Positions 26,384 through 34,653 are shown, counted from the stretch's first letter. The stretch is DNA of 64,000 bases from Streptomyces triculaminicus (GCF_017349075.1 NZ_JAFMOF010000003.1:62001-126000); one strand, 5' to 3'. Made by a program: numbers and translations. The notes: generated by a model not told the origin, from the sequence alone.

Positions 26384-27322
26384 ATGGATCACCTGGCACT
26401 GCTGACCGTCGGCGCCACCCTGCTGTGCGGGGTGCTGGCCGTCGCGGGCGTACGGACGTACGCCACCGGGCGCGACCGCCACCAGGCGCTGGTCGACCGC
26501 CTCTCCGACGCCCCGCCCCTGCCGACCGCCGGGCGGACGCGCTACTTCGCGCGGACCGACCGGTGGCTGCGCGCCACGCCCGCCGGCCGGCGGCTGGAGC
26601 TGCGGATCGCGTCGACGGGCCTGGACGTCACGGTGGGCGAGTTCGCGATGGGCACGGCGGGTGCGGCGGCCGGGCTGTGGCTGGTGGCGGCGACGGCGCT
26701 GGCGCCGTTCTTCGGGCCGCTGGCGGGCCTGGTGGCCGTCTGGGCGGCGCACTCCCTCCTGGCCTGGCAGCGGCGCAAGCGTATCGAGAGGTTCATCAAC
26801 CAGCTGCCGGAGCTCTCGCGCATCCTGGCCAACGCCACCCAGGCCGGGCTGGCCCTGCGCACGGCCCTGGGCATGGCGGCCGAGGAGATGGAGGCCCCGG
26901 CGGGCGAGGAGCTCGCCAAGGTCGCCGACCAACTGGCGGTGGGCCACTCCATCGACGAGGCCCTCGGCGAGCTGGGCCGCCGGCTGCCCTCGCGCGAACT
27001 GGTCGTGCTGGTCACCACGCTGGTGCTCTCCCACCGGGCCGGCGGCACCGTCGTCAGCTCGCTGCGCAACCTGACCTCGACCCTGGAGGAGCGCAAGGAG
27101 ACCCGGCGCGAGGTGCGCACCCAGCTGTCGCAGGTGACGGTGACGGCCTATGTCGTGCCGGCGATGGGCGTCGGGACGTTGCTGCTGATGGACCGCATCG
27201 CGCCCGGATCGATCGAGCGGATGACGGCCGGCTGGCCGGGCCGGCTGGCGGTGGTGGCGGCCTTCGGGATGTACGCGCTGGGGTTCTTCCTGATCCGCCG
27301 GATGTCGAAGATCGACGTGTGA
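26384..27322 (+). CDS. tadB: Flp pilus inner-membrane protein TadB (type II secretion F domain)
   Basis: A 312-residue protein with N-terminal helices, a T2SF domain (FINQLPELSRILANATQAGL, then VLVTTLVLSHRAGGTVVSSL) and C-terminal membrane helices ending FFLIRRMSK. It is the platform protein that works with CpaF and TadC. The ATG lies 6 bases after the CpaF stop. Confidence 0.88.
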   Translation: MDHLALLTVGATLLCGVLAVAGVRTYATGRDRHQALVDRLSDAPPLPTAGRTRYFARTDRWLRATPAGRRLELRIASTGLDVTVGEFAMGTAGAAAGLWLVAATALAPFFGPLAGLVAVWAAHSLLAWQRRKRIERFINQLPELSRILANATQAGLALRTALGMAAEEMEAPAGEELAKVADQLAVGHSIDEALGELGRRLPSRELVVLVTTLVLSHRAGGTVVSSLRNLTSTLEERKETRREVRTQLSQVTVTAYVVPAMGVGTLLLMDRIAPGSIERMTAGWPGRLAVVAAFGMYALGFFLIRRMSKIDV

Positions 27323-27390
27323 CGGCCGATGTGCCGCAGCTGATGTGTGGACACCTGTTGAGCGTGCGGGACGTGTGAGGGGTGGGGAAC

Positions 27391-28278
27391 GTGGGCTTCG
27401 TACTGGCGCTGCTGGCCGGGGCGTCGACGGTGGGCATCTGCTACGGCGTCCTGCTGTGCCGCGGCGAGGCCAGGCTGCCGCCGGACCTCGCGGTGGCCCT
27501 GGAGGTCGGCTCGACGCGGACGACGGCCGTCGGCTCGGCCGTGGACCGGCTCGGCATGCGCTACGCGCCGCTGGTGCTGCGGATGATGGGCGAGAAGCGG
27601 GTGGCGAAGGTGCGGCGCAGGATCGACCGGGCGGGCAACCCGGGCGGCCTGACCGTCGACCGGTACGCCGCCCGGCGCGCGGTCTACGGCCTGCTCGGCT
27701 TCGGCGGGGCGCTGGTGATGCTCCTGAAGGGGCAGGGCGTGCTCGCGCTGCTGCTCGTCGGCTTCGGGCTGTTCTGGATCGAGGTCGGCATCCGGTCCGC
27801 CGTGCGCGAGCGGCGGGACGCCATCGAACGGACGCTGCCGGACTTCCTCGACGTGCTCGCGGTGGTGGTGAGCGCCGGCCTGGGCTTCCGGCAGGCGCTC
27901 GACCGGGTCTCCGAGCGGTACGAGGGCCCGTGGGCGGACGAACTGCGCATCACCCTGCGGCAGATGGACATGGGCGTCAGCCGCCGCCAGGCCTTCGACG
28001 AGCTGCGCGGGCGCAACGACTCCGAGCAGGTCGCCCAGTTCGTCACGGCGCTGCAGCAGGGCGAGGAGCTGGGCACGCCGATCGTCGACACGCTCATCGA
28101 GATCGCCACCGACATGCGCCGGACCGACGCCCAGCTGGCCCGCCGCCGGGCGGCCCGGGCGGTGCCGAAGGCCACGATGGTCATCACGACGTTCATGGTC
28201 CCGGGAACGATGATCCTGCTGATCGCCGGATTCCTCCTGGGGTCCGGCATGGATTTCGGCTCGATCACCGGGGACTGA
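27391..28278 (+). CDS. tadC: Flp pilus inner-membrane protein TadC (type II secretion F domain)
   Basis: About 295 residues, the second T2SF protein of the platform. The core signature is LPDFLDVLAVVVSAGLGFRQ, then ELRITLRQMDMGVSRRQAF, with membrane helices around 10-25, 100-130 and at the C-terminus (MILLIAGFLLGSG). GTG 27391 is preferred because GAGGGG lies 8 bases upstream; GTG 27382, three codons earlier, would overlap that box. A 68-base gap separates it from TadB. Confidence 0.85.
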   Translation: MGFVLALLAGASTVGICYGVLLCRGEARLPPDLAVALEVGSTRTTAVGSAVDRLGMRYAPLVLRMMGEKRVAKVRRRIDRAGNPGGLTVDRYAARRAVYGLLGFGGALVMLLKGQGVLALLLVGFGLFWIEVGIRSAVRERRDAIERTLPDFLDVLAVVVSAGLGFRQALDRVSERYEGPWADELRITLRQMDMGVSRRQAFDELRGRNDSEQVAQFVTALQQGEELGTPIVDTLIEIATDMRRTDAQLARRRAARAVPKATMVITTFMVPGTMILLIAGFLLGSGMDFGSITGD

Positions 28279-28463
28279 AGCGGGGGGCTGGAGCGGGGGT
28301 GACGGCCGGGGGTGAGTTGAGCGAAGTACGTGAAGACGCTTCGCGGGTGCAATGGGCTGTGGGACAGTCTTCGGGGAACTGGGGGTGAGGCGTGTGGTGT
28401 CCCAACTGCCCTGTGAGGGAAGGGAAAAGGGTCGGCATCGCACCACCCATGGAGGGGAACATC

Positions 28464-28652
28464 ATGCGAAAGCGCTTTCGGGCACGGCGAGTGTCCCGGG
28501 ACCTCCGCGCGGACGACCGGGGGCAGACCTCGGTCGAATACCTCGGCATCATCGCGGTGGTCGTGGCGATCATCCTCGTCCTGACGACGACGGACTTCGG
28601 CACGATGATCGCCACCGCCATCACCAACCAGATCCAGCGGATCACCGGTTGA
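28464..28652 (+). CDS. Flp-type pilin (major pilin candidate)
   Basis: A 62-residue prepilin. It has a basic leader of 20 residues, then G20 followed by QTSVE (Glu at +5), the type IV prepilin peptidase site. A 20-residue hydrophobic helix (YLGIIAVVVAIILVL) and a short tail follow. Size and layout fit Flp pilins, the shaft subunit. ATG 28464 follows GGAGGGG. A 185-base leader with an inverted repeat (GAAGAC/GTCTTC) separates it from TadC, so it probably has its own promoter. Its stop overlaps the next start. Confidence 0.88.
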   Translation: MRKRFRARRVSRDLRADDRGQTSVEYLGIIAVVVAIILVLTTTDFGTMIATAITNQIQRITG

Positions 28653-29221
28653 GCCGGGACGCCGGACAGGCGTTCCCGCTCTACATCACCGCCGTGGCGG
28701 CACTGCTCTTCCTCGCCCTGGCCTTCTTCGTCGTCGGACGGGCCGGGGCGGCCAAGAACGCGACGCAGACCGCCGCCGACGCCGCCGCGCTGGCGGCCGC
28801 CCAGGACTTCCGGGACCAGCTGCGCACGGGCTTCCTGGCGGCGACCTCGGGACCGGGCGGCGACTGGGCCGGCTGGCTCGCGGGGCGCGGCGCCGACCGG
28901 GACCGGGCCTGCCGCGCGGCGGCCGCGTACGCCGAGGCGAACGGCGCACAGCCGGCGATCACCTGCGAGGAGGGCGACGCGCCCGGCTCGTTCCACGTGA
29001 GCGTCACCTCCGCGCGGACGGTGGGCGCCTCGGTGGTGCCCGGCACCGAGGACCGGCACGCCACGGCCACGGCCGAGGCGGTCGTCGCCCCGCGCTGCGT
29101 GCCCCGCGCCGCGGACGGCCGCACCCTGAGCTGCGACGAGCAGACCGTGGTCGTCGACCCCCGGCGGCCGGAGGCCGTGGTGACGGCGGCGGACCTCTTC
29201 ACCGTACGACTGACCGAGTGA
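28649..29221 (+). CDS. TadG/TadE-like Flp pilus assembly protein
   Basis: About 190 residues starting at TTG 28649, within TTGA, so the start overlaps the pilin stop. The N-terminus SRDAGQAFPLYITAVAALLF is a Tad-type helix (G-Q-A-F-P, with no Glu at +5, so probably not cut by the peptidase). KNATQTAADAAALAAAQ follows, typical of TadG-like proteins, then a domain with several cysteines outside the cell. The rare TTG start is supported by the lack of an in-frame ATG or GTG nearby. Confidence 0.75.
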   Translation: MSRDAGQAFPLYITAVAALLFLALAFFVVGRAGAAKNATQTAADAAALAAAQDFRDQLRTGFLAATSGPGGDWAGWLAGRGADRDRACRAAAAYAEANGAQPAITCEEGDAPGSFHVSVTSARTVGASVVPGTEDRHATATAEAVVAPRCVPRAADGRTLSCDEQTVVVDPRRPEAVVTAADLFTVRLTE

Positions 29222-29317
29222 CCGACCGAGCCGTCGGCCTTCGCCTTGGAGGCCTTCGCCCCGGCCGACCTGCTGTCGACCGATTCCCGGACGGACGAAC
29301 GAACGGACAACGCACCC

Positions 29318-29878
29318 ATGACCTCTCGGATGGCAGGAACGGCGCTCGTGGTCGTCATATCCCTCGCCCTGGCGGGCTGCGGGGGCGAGGACGACGACGG
29401 GGAGAAGAGAACCGACGTGAATTCCGCGAGAAATTCCGCCGCCTCGCACGGCACCGCCACGAACAGTCCCGGCCCGCGGCCGACGGCGACGATCGGCGAG
29501 ATCAGGGGCCCGGACGGAATCACGGTCCTCCTCCATTCCGCCGCGCGCGAGAAAGGCGGCTTCGTCACCGTCAACGGAACCGTGGCGAACCGGGGCTCAA
29601 AGCCCTACACCTCGCTGACCTGGCGGTCGAAGGAGACGGAAATGAAGTCCCAGTCCTCGGTGTCCGGAGCCTCCCTCGTCGACCAGGCAGGAAAGAAGCG
29701 CTATCTCGTCCTGCGCGACACCGACGGGGAATGCCTGTGCACCACGGGCCTGGTCAACATCCGCCCCGGCGAGAGCCGGACCATCTTCGCCCAGTTCCCC
29801 GCCCCGCCCGACGACGTCAAGGCGGTGGACTTCCAGCTGCCGACCATGCCGTCCGTCCGCATCCCGATCTCCGGGTGA
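29318..29878 (+). CDS. Lipoprotein of the Tad locus
   Basis: A 186-residue protein with a signal peptide and lipobox LALAGC (Cys21). After an acidic and Ser/Thr-rich linker there is a beta-sandwich-like domain (ITVLLHSAAREKGGFVTVNG, later RTIFAQFPAPPDD) with a CLC pair. It lies 7 bases before the OmpA-like gene, so the two are probably coexpressed. It should be displayed on the outer membrane face near the pilus. Family is not recognised. Confidence 0.7.
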   Translation: MTSRMAGTALVVVISLALAGCGGEDDDGEKRTDVNSARNSAASHGTATNSPGPRPTATIGEIRGPDGITVLLHSAAREKGGFVTVNGTVANRGSKPYTSLTWRSKETEMKSQSSVSGASLVDQAGKKRYLVLRDTDGECLCTTGLVNIRPGESRTIFAQFPAPPDDVKAVDFQLPTMPSVRIPISG

Positions 29879-29885
29879 GCGCGTC

Positions 29886-30512
29886 ATGCGGCCGACCCAC
29901 CGGTCCCTGTGCGGCACGGTTCTCGCCGCGGCGGTCCTCGCGGCCGTCGTCCCCGCCCATGCCGACGGCGGCCCCGGCGGCGGTCCCGCCGGCTCCGCCC
30001 GGACGACGCCGCCGGTGAGGGTCGACGCGACCGCGCCCGGCCTCAGGCTGCGCGCGGGCGCGAAGCTCGCGCCCGGACGCGTCCTGGACATCAAGTCCGT
30101 CGTCGAGACGGGCGACGGCGAGGAGCGCCGCGCGGACACCAACGCCGACGTCACCTTCGCCCTGCAGGCAGAGGTCCTCTTCGACAAGGACAGCGCCAAG
30201 CTGGGCGACACGGCCAACGCCCGCATCCGTGCCATCGCCGACGAGGCCCGCAAGCAGCGCGCCACCGCCCTGCGGATCTTCGGCTTCACCGACGACCTCG
30301 GCTCGGCCGACCACGGCCTCTCCCTGTCCAAGGAGCGCGCCAACGCCGTCCAGCGGCAGCTCGCCGAGCACCTCGGCTCGTCCTCGACGCGCTACGAGAT
30401 CCGCGGTTACGGCGAGCAGTACCCCATCGCCGACAACGGCACGGAGGACGGCCGCCGCAAGAACCGCCGCGTCGAGGTGAGCTTCCCGCGCGGAGGCCCG
30501 GACCGGCCCTGA
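29886..30512 (+). CDS. Secreted OmpA-domain protein
   Basis: A 208-residue protein with a Sec signal (MRPTHRSLCGTVLAAAVLAA, cut near AHA-D). Its C-terminal OmpA domain (about 80-208) includes EVLFDKDSAKLGD, LRIFGFTDDLGSADHGLSLS and GRRKNRRVEVSF. OmpA domains bind peptidoglycan, so the protein likely attaches to the cell wall. Next to Tad genes and a lipoprotein, a role in anchoring the pilus in the wall is inferred. Confidence 0.82.
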   Translation: MRPTHRSLCGTVLAAAVLAAVVPAHADGGPGGGPAGSARTTPPVRVDATAPGLRLRAGAKLAPGRVLDIKSVVETGDGEERRADTNADVTFALQAEVLFDKDSAKLGDTANARIRAIADEARKQRATALRIFGFTDDLGSADHGLSLSKERANAVQRQLAEHLGSSSTRYEIRGYGEQYPIADNGTEDGRRKNRRVEVSFPRGGPDRP

Positions 30513-30626
30513 CCTTCAGGCGGAGGAGGGAGCCGAGCCTGGTCGATCTGTCGCGAACTCGCCGTCCGCCACGGCAGGATGGGGCTGGACCACAGCGTCG
30601 GCGGGGAGTGCTGAGGGAGGCGGGAG

Positions 30627-31889
30627 ATGAGGGGCGGGCGGTTCGTCGGGGCGGCGGTCGCGCTCGGTGCGCTGACGGCGGCGACCGGCACGGCGACCGG
30701 CAGGGCGGCGGGGGCGGCCGACGGGCCGACGGCGTACCGGATGGCCTCCGGGGCGACGGCCGTGACGGGATCGGGCGGCAGCGACGACGGGCCCGTGCTG
30801 AAGGCGGGCGCGAGGACGTACACGGACAGCATCCGGCCCGGTGAGAAGAAGTACTACGGCGTCGAGCTGGACGAGCGGTCCAGCGCGTTCGTGTCCGCCG
30901 TCGCCGTCCCGAGGCCCGGCGCTGCGATGGGGCTGCGGGACGGGATCGAGGTGGCGCTGCAGGCCCCGGACGGCACCCCGTGCGGCAGCGGGCGGAACAG
31001 ATCGTTCCTGTCGGCCGGCGGGGCCTACCCCGTGGCCGACTACGCGGAACGGGTCGTACGGGCGGGCGGGCCGTGCGCGAGCGCCGGTACGTACCGCTTC
31101 GTCGTCCAGCGCGGGGATGCGACGGGCGGCGACGACGCGGCCGTACCGGTCGAGCTGAAGTACGTGGCCGAGGCGCCGCGGAAGAACGAGGCCGACGCCC
31201 CGCCCGCCCCCGGCGGCTGGAGCTCCCGGGCGCCGTCCGGCCCGCCGCAGGGGGAGGGGGAGGGCGTCACGGGCGGCACGGGCTTCAACGACGCCGCCGA
31301 GCTGCGGTCGGGCGTATGGAAGGACGAGCTCCGGCCGGGCGAGACGCGTTTCTACCGGATATCGGTCGACGCGGGCGAACAGCTCTTCGCGGACGCCGAG
31401 TTCGGCCTGAAGCCGGACGCGGGCCCCTACGTGGTGCGCGGGGTACGGCTCGGACTCAGCAACTCCGCCCGCGGCTACGTGATGAACCGCACCGGCGGCT
31501 ACCAGGGCAAACCCGCGACCGTCTCGCTCGCCACGCCTCCGGCCGCGTACGGCGACGCCGGCACCGGCGGCGAGGCCGCCCGCGGCATGCGCTTCGCCGG
31601 CTGGTACTACCTGCAGGTCAGCCTCAGTCCCAAGGTCCATGGAGGCGCACGGGGCGGTGGCGTGCCCGTCACGCTCAAGGTCGAGGTGGCGGGCGCGCGG
31701 AAGGCCGGTCACGAGGAGGGCATCGGACGCGGCGGGGGCGCCGTCGGCGGCGAACTCGTGACCGCGGCGGGCGGCGCGCCCCGCAAGGGACGGCTCCGGA
31801 TCATCGGCTACGCCGGCATCGGCACCGGATCGGTTCTGCTGCTGGGCCTCGGCGCCTGGACCCTGGCGGGCCGCCGCCGCGACGGGTAG
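30627..31889 (+). CDS. Exported membrane-anchored protein, unknown function
   Basis: A 420-residue protein with a signal peptide (VGAAVALGALTAATGTATG), a large extracellular part and a C-terminal membrane helix followed by RRRDG. The outer part has two similar beta-rich segments, around AGARTYTDSIRPGEKKYYGV and SGVWKDELRPGETRFYRISV. These look like a duplicated pre-peptidase-C-type jelly roll. It lies downstream of the OmpA-like gene, 114 bases away. A link to the pilus locus is by position only. Confidence 0.7.
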   Translation: MRGGRFVGAAVALGALTAATGTATGRAAGAADGPTAYRMASGATAVTGSGGSDDGPVLKAGARTYTDSIRPGEKKYYGVELDERSSAFVSAVAVPRPGAAMGLRDGIEVALQAPDGTPCGSGRNRSFLSAGGAYPVADYAERVVRAGGPCASAGTYRFVVQRGDATGGDDAAVPVELKYVAEAPRKNEADAPPAPGGWSSRAPSGPPQGEGEGVTGGTGFNDAAELRSGVWKDELRPGETRFYRISVDAGEQLFADAEFGLKPDAGPYVVRGVRLGLSNSARGYVMNRTGGYQGKPATVSLATPPAAYGDAGTGGEAARGMRFAGWYYLQVSLSPKVHGGARGGGVPVTLKVEVAGARKAGHEEGIGRGGGAVGGELVTAAGGAPRKGRLRIIGYAGIGTGSVLLLGLGAWTLAGRRRDG

Positions 31890-31982
31890 GCCCGGGCGCG
31901 GCCGGGTTGTGCGGAAGCCCCGCGTCCCCTGGGTGGCCCGGGCGTGGGCGGCGCCGGGCCGGGGGCGCGGGGCGGGGTGCGA

Positions 31983-32324
31983 TCACGCCGAGAGCGTGAG
32001 CGTGAAGTTGCAGAAGCTGTTCACGTCGAGCTCGCGGAATCCGGCGATATAGCCGCCCGGATCACACCTGTTGAGGCACCACTGGAATGCCGGGTCCTGC
32101 ACGCAGTACTCGAACTGCCCGGCCCAGAACGATCCGTCGATCGCCTCCGCGTGGAAGTACCAGAAGCGGTTCACCGCCGACGCGCAGCCGCTGTAGATGT
32201 CCCGGCATTCACCCGGCTGCAGGTTGAACCAGCCGAACTTCAGCCACCTGTCGGGACAGTCCAGGTTCCGCATGATGAATGCGGTCGCGGTGAGGGTGGA
32301 GTAGTTGTTGCACAGTCGCAGCAT
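31983..32324 (-). CDS. DUF1036 family protein
   Basis: A 113-residue protein that fits the DUF1036 pattern: N-terminal LCNN, WLKFGWFNLQPGEC, then RFWYFHAEA with SFWAG. It has eight cysteines (5, 23, 40, 47, 74, 83, 87, 105), suggesting disulfides outside the cytoplasm, yet no signal peptide is seen. ATG 32324 lies 15 bases after the stop of the small acidic gene on the same strand. Base composition is less GC-rich than the neighbours, so a transferred gene is possible. The family function is not known to me. Confidence 0.7.
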   Translation of the reverse strand: MLRLCNNYSTLTATAFIMRNLDCPDRWLKFGWFNLQPGECRDIYSGCASAVNRFWYFHAEAIDGSFWAGQFEYCVQDPAFQWCLNRCDPGGYIAGFRELDVNSFCNFTLTLSA

Positions 32325-32339
32325 CGCTTTTCCCGCCCC

Positions 32340-32564
32340 TCAGCCCGCGTTCGGTTCGAGCCGGTCGCCGGGGCCGGAGTGCAGCCGGCGGTCGCCGGAT
32401 GCCGCCACCCGCCCGGGCCGGTGACGCGCACCGCCGGCCTCGTCGTTCTCGACCACGTCGTCGGCGGACACGACCGCCGGCTCGGACCTGGGGGCGTCGC
32501 GCACCGCCGGATCGCGGGCCGCGAGGCCCTCCGCGCAGATGCTGCCGTTGTTGTCTTCGCTCAT
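32340..32564 (-). CDS. Small acidic protein preceding DUF1036 gene
   Basis: A possible 74-residue hydrophilic protein starting MSEDNNGSICAEG, with ATG 32564 behind a good GGGAGAAGGA box. The middle is acidic (SADDVVENDEAGG), the rest low-complexity. The ribosome site and the 15-base spacing to the DUF1036 gene support a two-gene operon. No motif is recognised. Confidence 0.45.
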   Translation of the reverse strand: MSEDNNGSICAEGLAARDPAVRDAPRSEPAVVSADDVVENDEAGGARHRPGRVAASGDRRLHSGPGDRLEPNAG

Positions 32565-32629
32565 CGTCCTTCTCCCGTAGTGGTGGAGAATTCAGAGGCT
32601 CAGCGCTGGGCCTGTGCAGCTCAGGGTAA

Positions 32630-32740
32630 GTCCGTCGTGGTTCTATCGATACCGTATCAATCTCCAAACTTGAAATGCATTTGATAGTCTCACCGTATTT
32701 TCAACGGCGAGGAAAATCCTTGCATTCCGTTTATGGAGGC
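32630..32740 (-). promoter_or_regulatory. A+T-rich promoter region of the DUF1036 operon
   Basis: About 110 bases far richer in A/T than the surroundings, between the DUF1036 operon and the DUF192 stop. It contains the perfect palindrome GATAC-C-GTATC (32648-32658) and a second TTGATAG (32671-32677). It is probably the promoter and operator of the minus-strand operon starting at 32564. Confidence 0.4.
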
Positions 32741-32746
32741 CCGGCG

Positions 32747-33172
32747 TCAGAGGTCCTGGCAATGATCCCCGCCATGCGCCTCTTCATGCGCTCTGCCATG
32801 TGCCCCGTCATGCTCCCCGCGTGAAAGGACCTCGACGCGCGCGCCGGCGCGCAGCCCCCATCGCGCCATCGCTCCGGCGGACGATTCCAGTACGTGTCGC
32901 GCCCTGAGGCGGGGCGCCCCGAGACGGCCGGGACGCATGGTGCGTACGGACAGCACGGTCAAGTCCCGGTCCAGATGGGCCACATCGATGGCGAAGCGCA
33001 TGCGCCAGGTGTGGACGCCGCTCGCAGGGGTGAGGAGCAGCGCGCCCTCGATGGCGTCGCGGCCGAGGAGGCCGCGGGAACGGGCGCGGAAGGAGGCGGC
33101 GATCTCGAGCGGGACGGTCATACCGGTTGCGGAGATGCGGAGTTGGGCGTATCCGTCCTGCCGGCGGGTCAT
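32747..33172 (-). CDS. DUF192 family protein
   Basis: A 141-residue protein with the DUF192 core: RSRGLLGRDAIEGALLLTP, HTWRMRFAIDVAHLD, VRTMRPGRLG, and RARHVLESSAGAMARWGLRA. The function of the family is not established. The tail HDGAHGRAHEEAHGGDHCQD is His-rich and may bind metal or be low-complexity. It is divergent from the prepilin peptidase gene, 58 bases away, suggesting common control. Confidence 0.8.
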   Translation of the reverse strand: MTRRQDGYAQLRISATGMTVPLEIAASFRARSRGLLGRDAIEGALLLTPASGVHTWRMRFAIDVAHLDRDLTVLSVRTMRPGRLGAPRLRARHVLESSAGAMARWGLRAGARVEVLSRGEHDGAHGRAHEEAHGGDHCQDL

Positions 33173-33230
33173 GCGGACAGGTTATCCACAGGCCCGGCGG
33201 AGATGCGGCGACCGTGCGTAACCTCGGTGC

Positions 33231-33443
33231 ATGGACGCGCTGTTGATCGTCTCCGCCGCCGTGTACGGCGCCGTGGCCGGGGCCCTGGTGCCCCGGGCGC
33301 GGTTCCGGCTGGCCGTGGAGCCGGAGGAGGAGTGGCGCTCGGCCGGGCCGTGCGGGCACGCCGTCGCCGGGTGGGCGGGCCGGGCGCGGTGCGGAGCGTG
33401 CGGGGGAGGTACGGACCCGGGGCGACGTGGCCGGCGGGGGTGA
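33231..33443 (+). CDS. Prepilin peptidase, N-terminal part (separate frame)
   Basis: A 70-residue frame coding for the N-terminal helix (MDALLIVSAAVYGAVAGALV) and a cytoplasmic cysteine segment (GPCGHAVAGWAGRARCGACG) of a type IV prepilin peptidase. It then runs into the other frame's territory and stops at TGA 33441-33443. Adding one G to the five-G run at 33402-33406 would join it seamlessly to the catalytic part. It is either a broken gene, a sequencing error, or two coupled subunits, since the stop overlaps the next GTG. Confidence 0.7.
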   Translation: MDALLIVSAAVYGAVAGALVPRARFRLAVEPEEEWRSAGPCGHAVAGWAGRARCGACGGGTDPGRRGRRG

Positions 33444-33955
33444 CGGCCCTGGTGTGCGCGGCGCTCGCGGCGGCCGCCGGGGCACGGCCGGAGCTGGCGG
33501 TGTGGCTGCTCGCGGTGCCGGTGACGGTGGTGCTGGCCGGCGTGGACTGGTCGGTGCGGCGGCTCCCGGACGTGCTGACCGTGCCGCTGGCGCTCGGCAC
33601 GGCCGCGCTGCTGGGCGCCGCCGCGCTGATACCCGGCGCGGCGGGATCCTGGCCGCGGGCCCTGCTGGGCGGACTGGCGCTGGCGGCCGGCTATCTCACC
33701 CTGTTCCTGCTGCACCCGGGCGGCATGGGCTTCGGCGACGTGAAGCTCGCCGCCGGGCTGGGCTGCGCCCTGGGCTGGTACGGGTGGGGGGTGCTGTTCC
33801 TGGGGGCCTTCGCCGGACTGCTGCTGGGATCCCTCTACGGCACGGTCCTGCTGCTGGCCCGCCGTGCGGGGCGCGGCGACGCGCTGCCCCTGGGGCCGTT
33901 CATGATCGTAGGGGCGTGGGCGGGGCTGCTGGCGGGCGCCCGTGGCGGTGGCTGA
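33440..33955 (+). CDS. Prepilin peptidase catalytic part (A24 family, TadV/CpaA-like)
   Basis: Multi-helix membrane aspartic protease core of about 171 residues if begun at GTG 33440 (GTGA overlap with the N-terminal frame). The two catalytic aspartates are visible: D in AGVDWSVRRLPDV and D in GMGFGDVKLA (GxGD). It should cleave the G-x4-E sites of the Flp pilin and the TadE-like proteins and act in the cytoplasmic membrane. The frame is open further upstream, but without a start that preserves the family N-terminus. Confidence 0.8.
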   Translation: MTALVCAALAAAAGARPELAVWLLAVPVTVVLAGVDWSVRRLPDVLTVPLALGTAALLGAAALIPGAAGSWPRALLGGLALAAGYLTLFLLHPGGMGFGDVKLAAGLGCALGWYGWGVLFLGAFAGLLLGSLYGTVLLLARRAGRGDALPLGPFMIVGAWAGLLAGARGGG

Positions 33956-33959
33956 AATA

Positions 33960-33977
33960 TTGGACCGAGTGATCCAA
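33960..33977. promoter_or_regulatory. Operator in front of TetR gene
   Basis: TTGGACCGAGTGATCCAA, arms TTGGA/TCCAA, 20 bases before the TetR start. A close copy lies in front of the MFS gene (34712-34729), so this is probably the autoregulatory site. Confidence 0.6.
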
Positions 33978-33997
33978 AAACCTGGTACCGTCGGGGC

Positions 33998-34579
33998 ATG
34001 GCCAGGCCGAGGAAGTTCGACGAGGAGCGGGCGGTCGACGCCGCGATGGAGGCGTTCTGGACCGCCGGATACGAGGCGACCTCGACCCAGGACCTGTGCG
34101 AGGCCACCGGCCTGGGCCGGAGCAGTATCTACAACACCTTCCACAGCAAGCACGAGCTCTTCCGCCGCGCCCTCGACCGCTATATGGCGCGGCGGACGGA
34201 CGAACTGTCCGGGCTGCTCGAGGAGGACCGGCCCGCCCGGGCGAGGGTCGAAGCCCTGCTGAGCCGCGTCGTGGCCGAGGAGGCCACGGGGTACGGCGAC
34301 GGCCGGGGGTGTCTGTACGTCAACACCGCCGTGGAGCTCGCGGCGCGCGACGCGGAGGTGGCGCGTGAGCTGGAGCGCGACTATGCGCGCAGGCTCGAGG
34401 TGCTGACCGCCGTGTTCGAGTCCGGGCGGCGGGACGGCGACATCGCCGCCGACCGGGACGCCCGGGCGCTCGCGCACTTCGTGATGGCGACCGTCAGCGG
34501 AATCCGGGTCGCGGCCCGCGCCGGCGCCGACGCGGCCGCGCTGCGCGCCATCGCCCGTACGGCGCTCGACGCGATCTGA
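33998..34579 (+). CDS. TetR family transcriptional regulator
   Basis: A 193-residue repressor. The HTH (ERAVDAAMEAFWTAGYEATS, then LCEATGLGRSSIYNTFHSKH) is followed by a ligand domain with Cys100-type GRGCLYVN, typical of the AcrR/YxaF-like branch. ATG 33998 follows CCTGGTACC and may be near-leaderless. Shared operators at 33960 and 34712 indicate that it represses itself and the MFS exporter downstream, releasing both when the ligand binds. Confidence 0.88.
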   Translation: MARPRKFDEERAVDAAMEAFWTAGYEATSTQDLCEATGLGRSSIYNTFHSKHELFRRALDRYMARRTDELSGLLEEDRPARARVEALLSRVVAEEATGYGDGRGCLYVNTAVELAARDAEVARELERDYARRLEVLTAVFESGRRDGDIAADRDARALAHFVMATVSGIRVAARAGADAAALRAIARTALDAI

Positions 34580-34607
34580 TCCTTCCTTCCGTCTGAACCC
34601 TTCCTTC

Positions 34608-34653
34608 TATACGTCTGCCCTATACGTCTGCCCGTCTGCCCATACGCCTGCCC
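34608..34653 (+). repeat. Short tandem repeat between TetR and MFS genes
   Basis: Two exact 13-base units TATACGTCTGCCC, then shortened and altered units GTCTGCCC and ATACGCCTGCCC. It is non-coding. It may be slippage-prone; no function is evident. Confidence 0.5.

Noticed and set aside
28649..29221. TadG-like gene as a prepilin peptidase substrate
   Set aside because: The N-terminus has G-QAFPL, without the Glu at +5 that the pilin and the two TadE-like proteins have.
34608..34653. CRISPR-like repeat array
   Set aside because: Units are only 13 bases, adjacent without spacers and quickly degenerate. It is an ordinary short tandem repeat.
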